From the NCBI RefSeq assembly GCF_030159895.1, contig NZ_BSNI01000002.1, positions 1,328,306 through 1,392,305 of the forward strand: a stretch of 64,000 nt of DNA, in the 5' to 3' direction. This DNA comes from Maritalea porphyrae. Its GTDB lineage: Bacteria > Pseudomonadota > Alphaproteobacteria > Rhizobiales > Devosiaceae. Under the pieces are notes generated by a model that ran no database searches, was not told the DNA's origin, and saw only the letters and a list, made by a program, of their open reading frames with translations. Below, in pieces: positions 8,329 through 16,841 of the stretch (its first letter is position 1; every line of letters begins with the position of its first letter). The translations under genes were made by a program, and so were the position numbers.

Positions 8329-9306
8329 ATGGCGTTTTCACTTATTGAGGACATTTCTCAATTCCCCGCACATCTGCGCGGTGCAACCATCGCTATTGGA
8401 AATTTTGACGGCTGCCACCGTGGGCACCAAGCCGTGTTCAATGCTGCAAAAGAAAAGGCGCAGCGTGAAGGAAAACCTGCACTTGTGCTGACATTTGAAC
8501 CGCACCCACGCGATGTTTTTGCGCCGAAGCCGTTCATGTTCCGCCTAACCGAGCGCGATCAAAAGGCGCGGCTGGTGAAAGCACTTGGTTTTGATGGGAT
8601 CATTGTGATGCCGTTTGACAAAGAGCTTGCAGGCAAAACAGCCGAAGAATTCGTCTCCGACTTTTTGGTCGATTCGATTGATGTGAGCGCCGTCGCCGTT
8701 GGCGCAGACTTCCATTTTGGCAAAGCACGGGCCGGTACGCCTGAGTTTTTAAAGAATGCCGGCGCGCAACACGGCTTTGATGTGAAGATTTGCGGCATGC
8801 TTGATGATGGCGAAGAACCGGTTTCTTCATCGCGTGTCCGCGACGCGCTGCGCGAAGGTGATGTACCTGCTGCAAATGCGTTGCTGGGTTACCACTTTTT
8901 CATCGCAGGTGAAGTCAGCCACGGCGATAAGCGTGGGCGTGAGCTCGGCTATCCAACCGCCAACATTGTTTTGTCGCCTTTTGAAGGATTGCAGCACGGC
9001 ATTTATGCGGTGAAAGTGCTGCACAAAGGCCAAGCCTATGATGGCGTTGCTAGCTATGGCCGTCGCCCAATGTTTGACAATGGCAAAGCCCTGTTTGAAA
9101 CGCACATCTTTGACTTCAAAGGTGAGATTTATGGCGACAAGTTGGAAGTCGCCATCACCAAATATTTGCGCGGCGAAAAGAAATTTGACGGGGTTGATGA
9201 TCTGATCGCTGCAATGGATCAAGACAGCATTGAAGCAAAAGAAAATCTGGCGTCCGAAAAAGCTATTTCTGACTTTGACGCGCAATTGGGCTTTTTTAAG
9301 CACTAG
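8329..9306 (+). CDS. ribF: Bifunctional riboflavin kinase / FMN adenylyltransferase
   Basis: The 325-residue enzyme converts riboflavin to FMN and then to FAD. The N-terminal nucleotidyltransferase domain shows GNFDGCHRGHQ, the HxGH-type ATP site, near residue 24 and SSSRVRDAL near residue 167. The C-terminal riboflavin kinase domain has GRELGYPTANI near residue 204, the flavin/metal-binding PTAN motif, with a six-stranded barrel pattern after it. The length is normal for bacterial RibF. It precedes ileS, a common arrangement in alphaproteobacteria and many other bacteria, but with a 347-bp gap. Confidence 0.96.
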   Translation: MAFSLIEDISQFPAHLRGATIAIGNFDGCHRGHQAVFNAAKEKAQREGKPALVLTFEPHPRDVFAPKPFMFRLTERDQKARLVKALGFDGIIVMPFDKELAGKTAEEFVSDFLVDSIDVSAVAVGADFHFGKARAGTPEFLKNAGAQHGFDVKICGMLDDGEEPVSSSRVRDALREGDVPAANALLGYHFFIAGEVSHGDKRGRELGYPTANIVLSPFEGLQHGIYAVKVLHKGQAYDGVASYGRRPMFDNGKALFETHIFDFKGEIYGDKLEVAITKYLRGEKKFDGVDDLIAAMDQDSIEAKENLASEKAISDFDAQLGFFKH

Positions 9307-9653
9307 ATTATCGCTCAGAAGTGCCATTTGGTTGACTTAAACACAATATGTGCATTATTCGATCAGTGACGAAAACCAAGACCTTTGAACAAATGACCCG
9401 CAAACTGAGCAATTTCGAAGAATTGACCCTAGCGCCCCAATGCGAGCGCTTTGCGATTATTGGTGCATTTGATCCCATACCACGAATTATCAGCCGGCCT
9501 TCGTAAGCTGGCGCTTTTACCAAAAAGCGCAGCGCGAAGCGTCGGATAGTTCATCGCTCGCCAACAACAGTGGGACAACAGGCCGAAGCGCCAAACGACC
9601 CAATCTGGCGATAAGAGACAAATTTCCAAAAAAGTTCATGGAATTGATCCAAT
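9307..9653. other. Non-coding gap between ribF and ileS
   Basis: I find no gene, tRNA, T-box-like structure or terminator with a T-run here. TTGACT at about 9332 followed 17 bases later by TTATTC could be a weak promoter for ileS. The last 20 bases before ileS lack a strong ribosome binding site. Confidence 0.5.
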
Positions 9654-12611
9654 ATGACCGACAATCAAGCGCCATCCAATGAAGCGCAAAAAGCCGACAA
9701 AAAAGACTATTCAGCCACGCTGAACCTGCCAAAAACTGATTTTCCAATGCGTGCCGGATTGCCAAAACGCGAGCCAGGTTGGCTGCAGCGCTGGGAAGAT
9801 ATGGACCTATACAATCAGCTGCGCGAGGAATCTAAGGACCGTGAGAAGTTCACACTTCACGATGGCCCTCCATACGCGAACGGCAATATCCATATCGGGC
9901 ACTCGCTCAACAAAGTCCTCAAAGACATCATTGTCCGCTCAAAGCAGATGATGGGCTACAACGCAGCCTATGTACCGGGTTGGGACTGTCACGGTTTGCC
10001 AATTGAGTGGAAAATCGAAGAGATGTACCGCGCCAAGGGCAAGAACAAAGACGAAGTGCCGGTCAACGAATTCCGCAAGGAATGCCGTGAGTTTGCCGAT
10101 CATTGGGTTGGCGTGCAGCGGGAAGAGTTTAAGCGGCTTGGGGTAACTGGTGATTGGGAAAACCCATACATCACCATGAGCTATGACGCTGAAGCGCAAA
10201 TCGCACGCGAATTGATGAAGTTCGCCACCTCTGGTCAGCTTTATCGTGGCTCAAAACCTGTGATGTGGTCAGTCGTTGAACGCACCGCGTTGGCGGAAGC
10301 CGAAATCGAATATCACGATTACGAAAGTGATGCGATTTGGGTGAAGTTCCCGATCAAAGCGGCTGGCGGCACCGGCGACCAAGAAACATTGGTGGAACAA
10401 CTGCTCGACGCTGCGGTGACCATCTGGACCACAACACCTTGGACGATCCCGTGTAACCGAGCAATTTCCTTCTCAAACGCAATCTCTTATGGCCTTTACG
10501 AAGTAACGGAAGCGCCAGAAGACAATTGGGTGACCGTTGGCGAAAAGCTTGTGCTTGCTGATGCGCTGGCCGCTGATGTGTTTGCCAAGTCACGCGTTGA
10601 AGGGTTCAAAAAAGTCGCTGACGTGCCAGCAGATGTGCTTGCAACTATCGAGTGCGAACATCCGCTCAACGGTCATGCTGATGCCTATACGCACACAATT
10701 CCGCTGCTCGACGGCGACCACGTCACCGATGATGCGGGTACTGGCTTTGTGCATACAGCACCCGGCCATGGTCGAGATGACTTTGAGATTTGGATGACTA
10801 ATGCGCGTGATCTTGAAGCGCGTGGCATTGATCCGAGCATTCCATTCTGCGTGGATGATGCAGGGCAATACACCAAAGATGCGCCAGGCTTCCCTGATGT
10901 TCGGATCATCGATGATAAGGGCAAAAAGGGTAAAGCCAACCAAGCAGTTATCACGGAACTATCTGCCCGTGGCAACATGGTTGCCCGTGGTCGCGTGAAG
11001 CACCAATATCCACATTCTTGGCGCTCCAAAAAACCGATCATCTTCCGAAATACGCCGCAATGGTTCGTTTATATGGACCGCGACATTGAAGGTGCTCAGG
11101 CAGATACGCTGCGCACCCGTTCGATGAATGCGATTGAGCAAACCAAATTTGTGCCGGAGATTGGCAAGAACCGCCTGCGTGCAATGGTTGAAGGGCGTCC
11201 CGATTGGGTGCTTTCGCGCCAGCGGACTTGGGGCGTGCCAATTTGCGTGTTTGCCAACGCTGATGGCGAAGTGCTCAAAGACGATGAAGTAAACCAACGT
11301 ATCGCTGACGCTTTTGAAAAAGAAGGTGCGGACGCCTGGTTTGAAGAGGGCGCAAAAGAGCGGTTCCTTGGCAACAAATACAATGCCGAGGACTGGGACC
11401 AAGTGATGGACATTTTGGATGTGTGGTTCGACAGTGGGTCGACACACTCCTTCGTGTTGGAAAAGCGCGAACATCACAAATCGCCAGCCAATGTCTATCT
11501 TGAAGGTTCCGACCAGCACCGCGGCTGGTTTCAATCTTCTTTGCTTGAGAGCTGCGGTACCCGCGGACGCGCGCCGTATGAAACCGTGATCACGCACGGC
11601 TTCACTATGGCCGAAGACGGGCGCAAAATGTCGAAGTCAATCGGCAACACCATCGCGCCTCAAGATATCATCAAGCAATATGGTGCCGATATTCTTCGCC
11701 TATGGGTAGCATCTGTCGACTATTGGGAGGATCATCGGATCGGTGACACCATCATCAAGACATCCGTCGATGCCTACCGCAAAATGCGCAACACATTGCG
11801 CTTCTTGCTCGGGAGTTTGGCACACTTTGATGAGGGTGAAAAAGTGGTTGCTGCGGATATGCCGGAGCTTGAGCAATATCTGCTGCACCGCATCGCATTG
11901 CTCGATAAAGAAGTACGTGACGCCTACAATAATTATGACTTTAAACGTGTGTTCTCGACGCTGTTTAACTTCATGACTGTTGATCTGTCAGCGTTCTATT
12001 TCGATATCCGCAAAGACGCGCTCTATTGCGATCCGAAATCGAGCATCACGCGCAAATCGTCGCTGACGGTTCTAAACACGCTCTATGAATGCCTGACCGC
12101 ATGGCTTGCGCCAATCATGACCTTCACTATGGAAGAAGTGTGGTTGGAGCGGAACCCAGAAGACGGTTCGTCTGTCCACAAGCGTCAGTTCCCAACCATC
12201 CCAGCCGATTGGCAAAATGATGATTTGGCGAGCAAATGGGCTAAAATCCGCAAGGTTCGTCGCGTTGTGACAGGTGCGCTAGAAATCGAACGTCGTGAAA
12301 AGCGCATCGGTTCGTCGCTTGAATCTGCGCCAGACATTTATGTCGCTGATGCCGACCTTTATGTTGCATTGCATGGTCAGGACGCGGCTGAAATCGCCAT
12401 CACTAGCCAAGCCAATGTCTTGCAGGCGGAAGGTCCAGCCGAAGCATTCCGATTGGATGAAGTGCCAGGCGTTTCTGTTGTGCCAAAAATGGCTGAAGGC
12501 AAAAAATGTGAGCGCTCTTGGAAGGTCTTGCCAGAAGTTGGCACTGACGAGGAATATCCAGATGTAACCTTGCGTGACGCCCAAGCGTTGCGTGAGTTGG
12601 CTGGAGCATAA
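9654..12611 (+). CDS. ileS: Isoleucyl-tRNA synthetase
   Basis: A 985-residue class I synthetase that charges tRNA-Ile with isoleucine in the cytoplasm. The ATP-binding HIGH sequence is at 80-83 and KMSKS at 658-662. The CP1 editing domain shows TTPWTIPCN near residue 260, which clears valyl-tRNA. The anticodon-binding helical domain follows. At the C-terminus the zinc ribbon of many bacterial enzymes is eroded: C952 is followed by Ser at 955 instead of Cys, and the second Cys pair is replaced around TLRD (972-975). I recall this as usual in alphaproteobacteria. lspA follows 5 bp downstream, so the two are probably cotranscribed. Confidence 0.98.
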   Translation: MTDNQAPSNEAQKADKKDYSATLNLPKTDFPMRAGLPKREPGWLQRWEDMDLYNQLREESKDREKFTLHDGPPYANGNIHIGHSLNKVLKDIIVRSKQMMGYNAAYVPGWDCHGLPIEWKIEEMYRAKGKNKDEVPVNEFRKECREFADHWVGVQREEFKRLGVTGDWENPYITMSYDAEAQIARELMKFATSGQLYRGSKPVMWSVVERTALAEAEIEYHDYESDAIWVKFPIKAAGGTGDQETLVEQLLDAAVTIWTTTPWTIPCNRAISFSNAISYGLYEVTEAPEDNWVTVGEKLVLADALAADVFAKSRVEGFKKVADVPADVLATIECEHPLNGHADAYTHTIPLLDGDHVTDDAGTGFVHTAPGHGRDDFEIWMTNARDLEARGIDPSIPFCVDDAGQYTKDAPGFPDVRIIDDKGKKGKANQAVITELSARGNMVARGRVKHQYPHSWRSKKPIIFRNTPQWFVYMDRDIEGAQADTLRTRSMNAIEQTKFVPEIGKNRLRAMVEGRPDWVLSRQRTWGVPICVFANADGEVLKDDEVNQRIADAFEKEGADAWFEEGAKERFLGNKYNAEDWDQVMDILDVWFDSGSTHSFVLEKREHHKSPANVYLEGSDQHRGWFQSSLLESCGTRGRAPYETVITHGFTMAEDGRKMSKSIGNTIAPQDIIKQYGADILRLWVASVDYWEDHRIGDTIIKTSVDAYRKMRNTLRFLLGSLAHFDEGEKVVAADMPELEQYLLHRIALLDKEVRDAYNNYDFKRVFSTLFNFMTVDLSAFYFDIRKDALYCDPKSSITRKSSLTVLNTLYECLTAWLAPIMTFTMEEVWLERNPEDGSSVHKRQFPTIPADWQNDDLASKWAKIRKVRRVVTGALEIERREKRIGSSLESAPDIYVADADLYVALHGQDAAEIAITSQANVLQAEGPAEAFRLDEVPGVSVVPKMAEGKKCERSWKVLPEVGTDEEYPDVTLRDAQALRELAGA

Positions 12612-12616
12612 ATCTG

Positions 12617-13090
12617 ATGAAGGCAAATATCGCACATAAATCGGTGTTTGCCTTCATTTTGGCCGCGCTCATTGATCAGTTCCACAAGTTCTACATGATC
12701 AAGGTACTTGGTTGGCAGGGTGGTGAATTGATCACCGTCACGCCATTCTTTGACTATGTTTTGGTGTGGAACCCCGGCATTTCATACGGCCTGTTTTCAT
12801 TCATTCCCGCTTGGGGATTGATCGTGATGATGCTGGTGGCGTGTTCAGGCCTTGCCTATTGGTGGGCCACATCGCCATCCAATTTGGTGCGCTGGGGATT
12901 GGCAATTACACTGGGCGGTGCGGTTGGAAACATTGCAGATCGTCTCGTTTATGGCGCTGTTGCGGACTTCTTCTCGTTCCATGCCTACGGATTCAACTGG
13001 TACATTTTTAACCTCGCTGATGTAGCAATTGCTCTTGGCCTTGCCGCGTTAGTGTGGGATATGTTCACATCAAAAGCCGAAAAGGCCTAA
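12617..13090 (+). CDS. lspA: Lipoprotein signal peptidase (signal peptidase II)
   Basis: A 157-residue inner-membrane aspartyl protease with four predicted membrane helices. It cleaves the signal peptide of diacylglyceryl-modified prolipoproteins. Family motifs are DQ at 20-21, GNIADR (104-109), VADFF with catalytic D117, and FNLAD with catalytic D135. The residue before the first conserved Lys is His rather than the common Ser (DQFHK). It lies directly behind ileS, as in many Gram-negatives. The next gene encodes a lipoprotein that would be one of its substrates. Confidence 0.96.
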   Translation: MKANIAHKSVFAFILAALIDQFHKFYMIKVLGWQGGELITVTPFFDYVLVWNPGISYGLFSFIPAWGLIVMMLVACSGLAYWWATSPSNLVRWGLAITLGGAVGNIADRLVYGAVADFFSFHAYGFNWYIFNLADVAIALGLAALVWDMFTSKAEKA

Positions 13091-13165
13091 AATCGCCCAA
13101 TTTCGCATCTAGCGAAGGGAATGGCTGCAATTGCGGCATGTTGGAGTTAGGGACGCTAAGAACAA

Positions 13166-13792
13166 ATGAGTTTTCTAAATATCAAACGCTCGGCTTTGCG
13201 CCCAATTCAATTTGCCTTGCTTGGCACATCTTTGCTTGCTCTGGCTGCTTGCACGACAGTTGAAGGCACCAACGCCTTCAAAGACGGTGAAACATTTGAG
13301 CGCGAAGTGCTAACCGCCACTGCCGAAGGCATCGGTTTGCTGCCGCGTGAGAAAAAAGAAGACGTAAAGTCTGAGCGCGCACCGCTTGTTTTGCCAAAAG
13401 ATGCGGCCGTGTTGCCAATTCCTACAAAAGGCACACAAACAGCTGCTTTGCCTGAAGACAGCGACAAAGTGTTGTTGGACAAATCAAAGCTGACCGAAGA
13501 AGAAATTCGCTTGCTCCGCGGTGCACGTGTTGTTGACTTAGGCGCTGTGAAAGGCCGTCCTTTCACCCCTGAAGAGATGGCTGAAGTGGCCCGTCGTTTC
13601 CGCGAACAGCGTGAAGCTTATGCCAAGGCCCTGAAGTCGGGCAAAAATCGGCCGCTCTATTTGCCGCCAGAACGCTATTTCACCAAAGTTGGCGGCGCTG
13701 ACCTGATTTGCTTGGCTGAAAATGGTGATTTGGTGCCTTTGGATAGCCCATTATGTCCCGAAGACATAAGAGCGGCATTGCAAGGCAACTAA
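13166..13792 (+). CDS. Conserved hypothetical lipoprotein
   Basis: This 208-residue protein has a basic N-terminus, a hydrophobic stretch and a lipobox LALAAC with Cys29 as the lipidated residue. The remaining ~180 residues are charged and proline-rich, with a helical segment of the type EEMAEVARRFREQREAY around 135-150, and no enzyme motif. It lies between lspA and a pseudouridine synthase gene on the same strand. I recall unnamed lipoproteins at this position in related genomes. The function is unknown. Confidence 0.75.
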   Translation: MSFLNIKRSALRPIQFALLGTSLLALAACTTVEGTNAFKDGETFEREVLTATAEGIGLLPREKKEDVKSERAPLVLPKDAAVLPIPTKGTQTAALPEDSDKVLLDKSKLTEEEIRLLRGARVVDLGAVKGRPFTPEEMAEVARRFREQREAYAKALKSGKNRPLYLPPERYFTKVGGADLICLAENGDLVPLDSPLCPEDIRAALQGN

Positions 13793-13839
13793 CAAACCGC
13801 TACACCGCGCCAATATGAATTCTTCAATCGGAGCCAAAA

Positions 13840-15447
13840 ATGGCGACTGACAAAAAAGGCGCGCCCCAAAAATCGCGCGACGGCGAGCGCATCGCCAAGG
13901 TAATTGCTCGTTCTGGTCACTGTTCTCGCCGCATGGCAGAAACGTGGGTGGAAGAGGGCCGCGTCGCTGTGAATGGAAAGGTGATCAAAACACCTGCGTT
14001 CAACGTGACTGAAAAAGACAAGATCACTATCGACGGTGACAGATTGGCCAAAAAGGAAGCCACACGCATGTGGCTTTACTATAAGCCTGCAGGGCTTGTG
14101 GTCAGTGAAAGCGACCCAGAAGGTCGCCCGACGGTGTTTGATGAGTTTGACAAAGCGGGTTTGCCGCGCGTTTTGACCATCGGCCGTTTGGACATCAACA
14201 CTGAAGGCTTGTTGCTGCTCACTAACGAAGGTGGGCTAAAGCGCGTGCTTGAGCTGCCATCCACTGGTTGGACGCGCCGCTATCGCGTGCGGGCGCATGG
14301 CCGCATCACCCAAGAAAAACTCGATGAGCTGAAAGACGGCATTACGGTCGATAAAGTTCATTATGGCCCAATCGAAGCAACGCTTGAGCGTCAACAAGGT
14401 GCCAACGCTTGGATCATCATCTCACTCAAAGAGGGCAAAAACCGCGAAGTAAAGAACGTGCTCGCGGCGCTTGGCTTAGATGTGAACCGTTTGATCCGCA
14501 TGTCCTATGGGCCCTTCCAGTTGAATGAGATGAAAGTTGGCGAAATCTCTGCGGTCAAAACGAAAGTTTTAAAAGATCAGTTGAGTGCCAAGCTGGCTAA
14601 AGAGGCCGGTGTTGATTTTGACGGCCCAATTGTGCCTGTCGAGATCAAGAAGCCGACGCGCAACAAACCTCAATCTCGTGGAAAGCCGCAAGACCCGGTT
14701 AAATCGGCTGGTAAACCCGTTGGTCGTACGGACCGCCCCGTGCGTCCTGTGCGCAAAAAGTACGAAGAAAAGCCGGTTGAAGACACAGGACCAAAGTCCA
14801 AAGTGTTTAAAGAAGACGGCAGCACCTACTTTATCGACACGCCTCAACGTAAAGACGAAGACGATGATGATCGTCGTGGCGGCCGCAAAGGCAAAAGCTT
14901 TGGCGACAAGAAGTCATTCGGCGGAAAACGTGAAGGCGGCGGTCCTGGCAGACGTGAGCCGAGCCGCGGCCAATCGGACGAGCGCAACAAGGGACGTGGA
15001 CGGTCGGACGATCGTGGTCGGGGCGGTGATAAAGACAATCGCAGCAGAAGCGACAACAAATCGTTTGAAGATCGTGGTGGGCGCAAGCCAACAGGCAAGT
15101 CACGCGGCCCGCGCCGTGATGATCGCTCCGCAGATGACCGCCGTGGCGCATTTGTAAAGCGCGAAGAACGTTCAAGTGGCGAAGGTGATCGTTCGCGCAG
15201 CGCGTCGCGCCCAGACAGTCGCGGCCGTGGCGGCAAAAACAAGACCTTCGTTTCCGCCAATAAAGATGACGGTCGCCAATATGGCAAGCCGCGTTCTGGT
15301 GGCCGCCCAACTGGCGGCAAGCCGGGTGGCGCACGTTCTGGCGGAAAACCTGCCGGTCGTCCGTCGGGTAAACCATCAGGCTCGCGCTCAAGCAATCCAA
15401 ATGCAAACCCAAATCGGCGCGCTTCACCGCCAAAATCGCGCAAATAG
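13840..15447 (+). CDS. RsuA/RluB-family rRNA pseudouridine synthase with long basic tail
   Basis: A 535-residue protein. Residues 15-75 are an S4 RNA-binding domain and 75-250 the catalytic domain with GRLDINTEGLLLLTN, where D118 is the nucleophile that isomerises uridine in rRNA. It is probably RluB-like (23S U2605 region), although RsuA or RluF activity cannot be excluded. From about residue 255 to the end it carries ~280 residues of Arg/Gly/Lys/Asp/Ser-rich low-complexity sequence with repeated RGG-, GGR- and DDRR-like units. The tail is longer than the enzyme itself and is probably disordered and RNA-binding. rsmD, another rRNA-modifying gene, follows after 21 bp. Confidence 0.92.
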   Translation: MATDKKGAPQKSRDGERIAKVIARSGHCSRRMAETWVEEGRVAVNGKVIKTPAFNVTEKDKITIDGDRLAKKEATRMWLYYKPAGLVVSESDPEGRPTVFDEFDKAGLPRVLTIGRLDINTEGLLLLTNEGGLKRVLELPSTGWTRRYRVRAHGRITQEKLDELKDGITVDKVHYGPIEATLERQQGANAWIIISLKEGKNREVKNVLAALGLDVNRLIRMSYGPFQLNEMKVGEISAVKTKVLKDQLSAKLAKEAGVDFDGPIVPVEIKKPTRNKPQSRGKPQDPVKSAGKPVGRTDRPVRPVRKKYEEKPVEDTGPKSKVFKEDGSTYFIDTPQRKDEDDDDRRGGRKGKSFGDKKSFGGKREGGGPGRREPSRGQSDERNKGRGRSDDRGRGGDKDNRSRSDNKSFEDRGGRKPTGKSRGPRRDDRSADDRRGAFVKREERSSGEGDRSRSASRPDSRGRGGKNKTFVSANKDDGRQYGKPRSGGRPTGGKPGGARSGGKPAGRPSGKPSGSRSSNPNANPNRRASPPKSRK

Positions 15448-15468
15448 CGTTTAGATAAGGCAAAAGAC

Positions 15469-16020
15469 ATGCGCATTGTTGCGGGCAAGTTCAGATCGAA
15501 AAAACTGCACACACCGGAAGGGGATGAAATTCGTCCAACTTCTGATCGCGTGCGGGAGAGCCTGTTCAACATTCTGGCCAACCATTTTGGCCCGGCTTTT
15601 CATGAGGTTCGCGTGCTTGACCTGTTCGCAGGAACGGGTGCGCTGGGCCTAGAAGCTTTGTCGCGCGGCGCGGAACATGCGTGTTTTGTTGATACCGGCG
15701 TTGAGGCGCGCGCATTGTTGCGAGAAAACATTCAAGATTTCGGTGTTGCAGGGCAGGCGAGAATGCTGCGTCGTGATGCAACCGATTTGGGGCAGGTGCA
15801 ACGCATACCTCCATGCAACTTGGTGTTTCTGGACCCGCCTTATAATCAAGGCTTGGGCGAAAAAGCCATTAAGGCAGCGCTAGACGGCGGCTGGGTTGCC
15901 GAAGATGCCATTATTGTTTGGGAAGAAAGCAAGTCTGCGGAATTGACCATTCCCGAAGAGCTGACCGAGCTTGATCGTCGCAATTATGGCGATACTCAAA
16001 TCTTGATTTTGCAGCGATAA
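15469..16020 (+). CDS. rsmD: 16S rRNA (guanine966-N2)-methyltransferase
   Basis: A 183-residue Rossmann-fold SAM-dependent methyltransferase. The N-terminus MRIVAGKFRSKKL and the RPTSDRVRESLFN segment are RsmD signatures. The SAM-binding loop LDLFAGTGALGLEALSRGA lies near residue 46, and the catalytic motif DPPYN near 123 is the N6/N2-amine methyltransferase type. It methylates G966 of 16S rRNA in the small subunit. It sits directly behind the pseudouridine synthase gene, making a small rRNA-modification operon. Confidence 0.95.
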   Translation: MRIVAGKFRSKKLHTPEGDEIRPTSDRVRESLFNILANHFGPAFHEVRVLDLFAGTGALGLEALSRGAEHACFVDTGVEARALLRENIQDFGVAGQARMLRRDATDLGQVQRIPPCNLVFLDPPYNQGLGEKAIKAALDGGWVAEDAIIVWEESKSAELTIPEELTELDRRNYGDTQILILQR

Positions 16021-16118
16021 TCACTCCAAAGTGAGCGAAGTGCTGCGCATTGCCCTCTTGCCGCCACGTTTGACATATGTAACATCACGACAACGATAAA
16101 AACGAGGAGTTTGGTGAC

Positions 16119-16811
16119 GTGAAGATTAGCCGCAGAACAGCCATGGTTACTGGCGCAAGTTTTGGTGCATTATTGCTTGCAGGTTGTGACAATGCAGCCA
16201 ATAGCGAGGCCACAAACCAAACAACCGTTACAAGCGACAATACGTCAACAAGTGGCGAAGAAATCACCCGCACTGGCGACCTGATGAAGCCATTGGGTTT
16301 TGAAGACCGCTGGTTGGGCGATGAAAATGCCAAGGTGACAGTGATTGAATATGCGTCACCAACTTGCCCGCATTGCATGAATTTTGATTTGAATGTGTTT
16401 CCAGAATTCAAAAAGACGTTCATTGATACAGGGAAAGTACGCTTTACCCTGCGTCCATTCAGCCGCTCGATTTTGGACGCTGTGGTGTTCATGGTGGCCG
16501 CTTGTGATGATCCAGCCGCAGACTATTACCCTGTGATCAAGTCATACTATGAAACAATGCGTTCTTGGGCAGTAAGCGACAATGCGAAAGCAGAAATGGC
16601 TCAAGTGGCAATAAATAACGGATTTACACAGGAAAGATTCGAAGCTTGCTTGACAAACCAAGAGCTTTTCAAAGGATTAGAGAAGGCGCGAAATCAGGCA
16701 TTGGAAGAATTTGGCCTTGAGGCGACGCCAACATTCTATGTGAACGGCAAGAAGCTGGCTGGAGTTATATCGGTTGAAGAATTCGCCAAGGAGATCGAAC
16801 CGCTACTATAG
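16119..16811 (+). CDS. DsbA-like thioredoxin-fold lipoprotein, possibly Tat-exported
   Basis: A 230-residue protein starting at a GTG with GAGGAG 9 bases upstream. The N-terminus SRRTAMVTG is twin-arginine-like and is followed by a lipobox LLLAGC with Cys23. A Thr/Asn/Ser-rich linker leads to a thioredoxin fold with a helical insertion. The redox motif is CPHC (C83-C86) and the cis-proline is in EATPTFYVNG near the C-terminus. It probably oxidises or isomerises disulfides in the periplasm while anchored to the membrane. It precedes smc, an order I recall from other alphaproteobacteria. Tat rather than Sec export is inference. Confidence 0.88.
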   Translation: MKISRRTAMVTGASFGALLLAGCDNAANSEATNQTTVTSDNTSTSGEEITRTGDLMKPLGFEDRWLGDENAKVTVIEYASPTCPHCMNFDLNVFPEFKKTFIDTGKVRFTLRPFSRSILDAVVFMVAACDDPAADYYPVIKSYYETMRSWAVSDNAKAEMAQVAINNGFTQERFEACLTNQELFKGLEKARNQALEEFGLEATPTFYVNGKKLAGVISVEEFAKEIEPLL

Positions 16812-16841
16812 CGACGATCGCTCCCTGAGATGGGGGGCGCG

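Noticed and set aside
9307-9653. Possible T-box or other leader RNA before ileS
   Set aside because: No T-box core sequence, no conserved stem and no terminator/antiterminator pair could be found; T-boxes are also not expected in Proteobacteria.
14844-15581. Long antisense open frame (245 residues, Arg/Ser/Pro-rich) opposite the pseudouridine synthase tail
   Set aside because: It mirrors the low-complexity RGG-like tail codons, has no recognisable domain or RBS and runs into rsmD; it is a compositional artefact.
16021-16060. Short inverted repeat (TCACT...AGTGA) after rsmD as terminator
   Set aside because: The stem is only five base pairs with no T-run.
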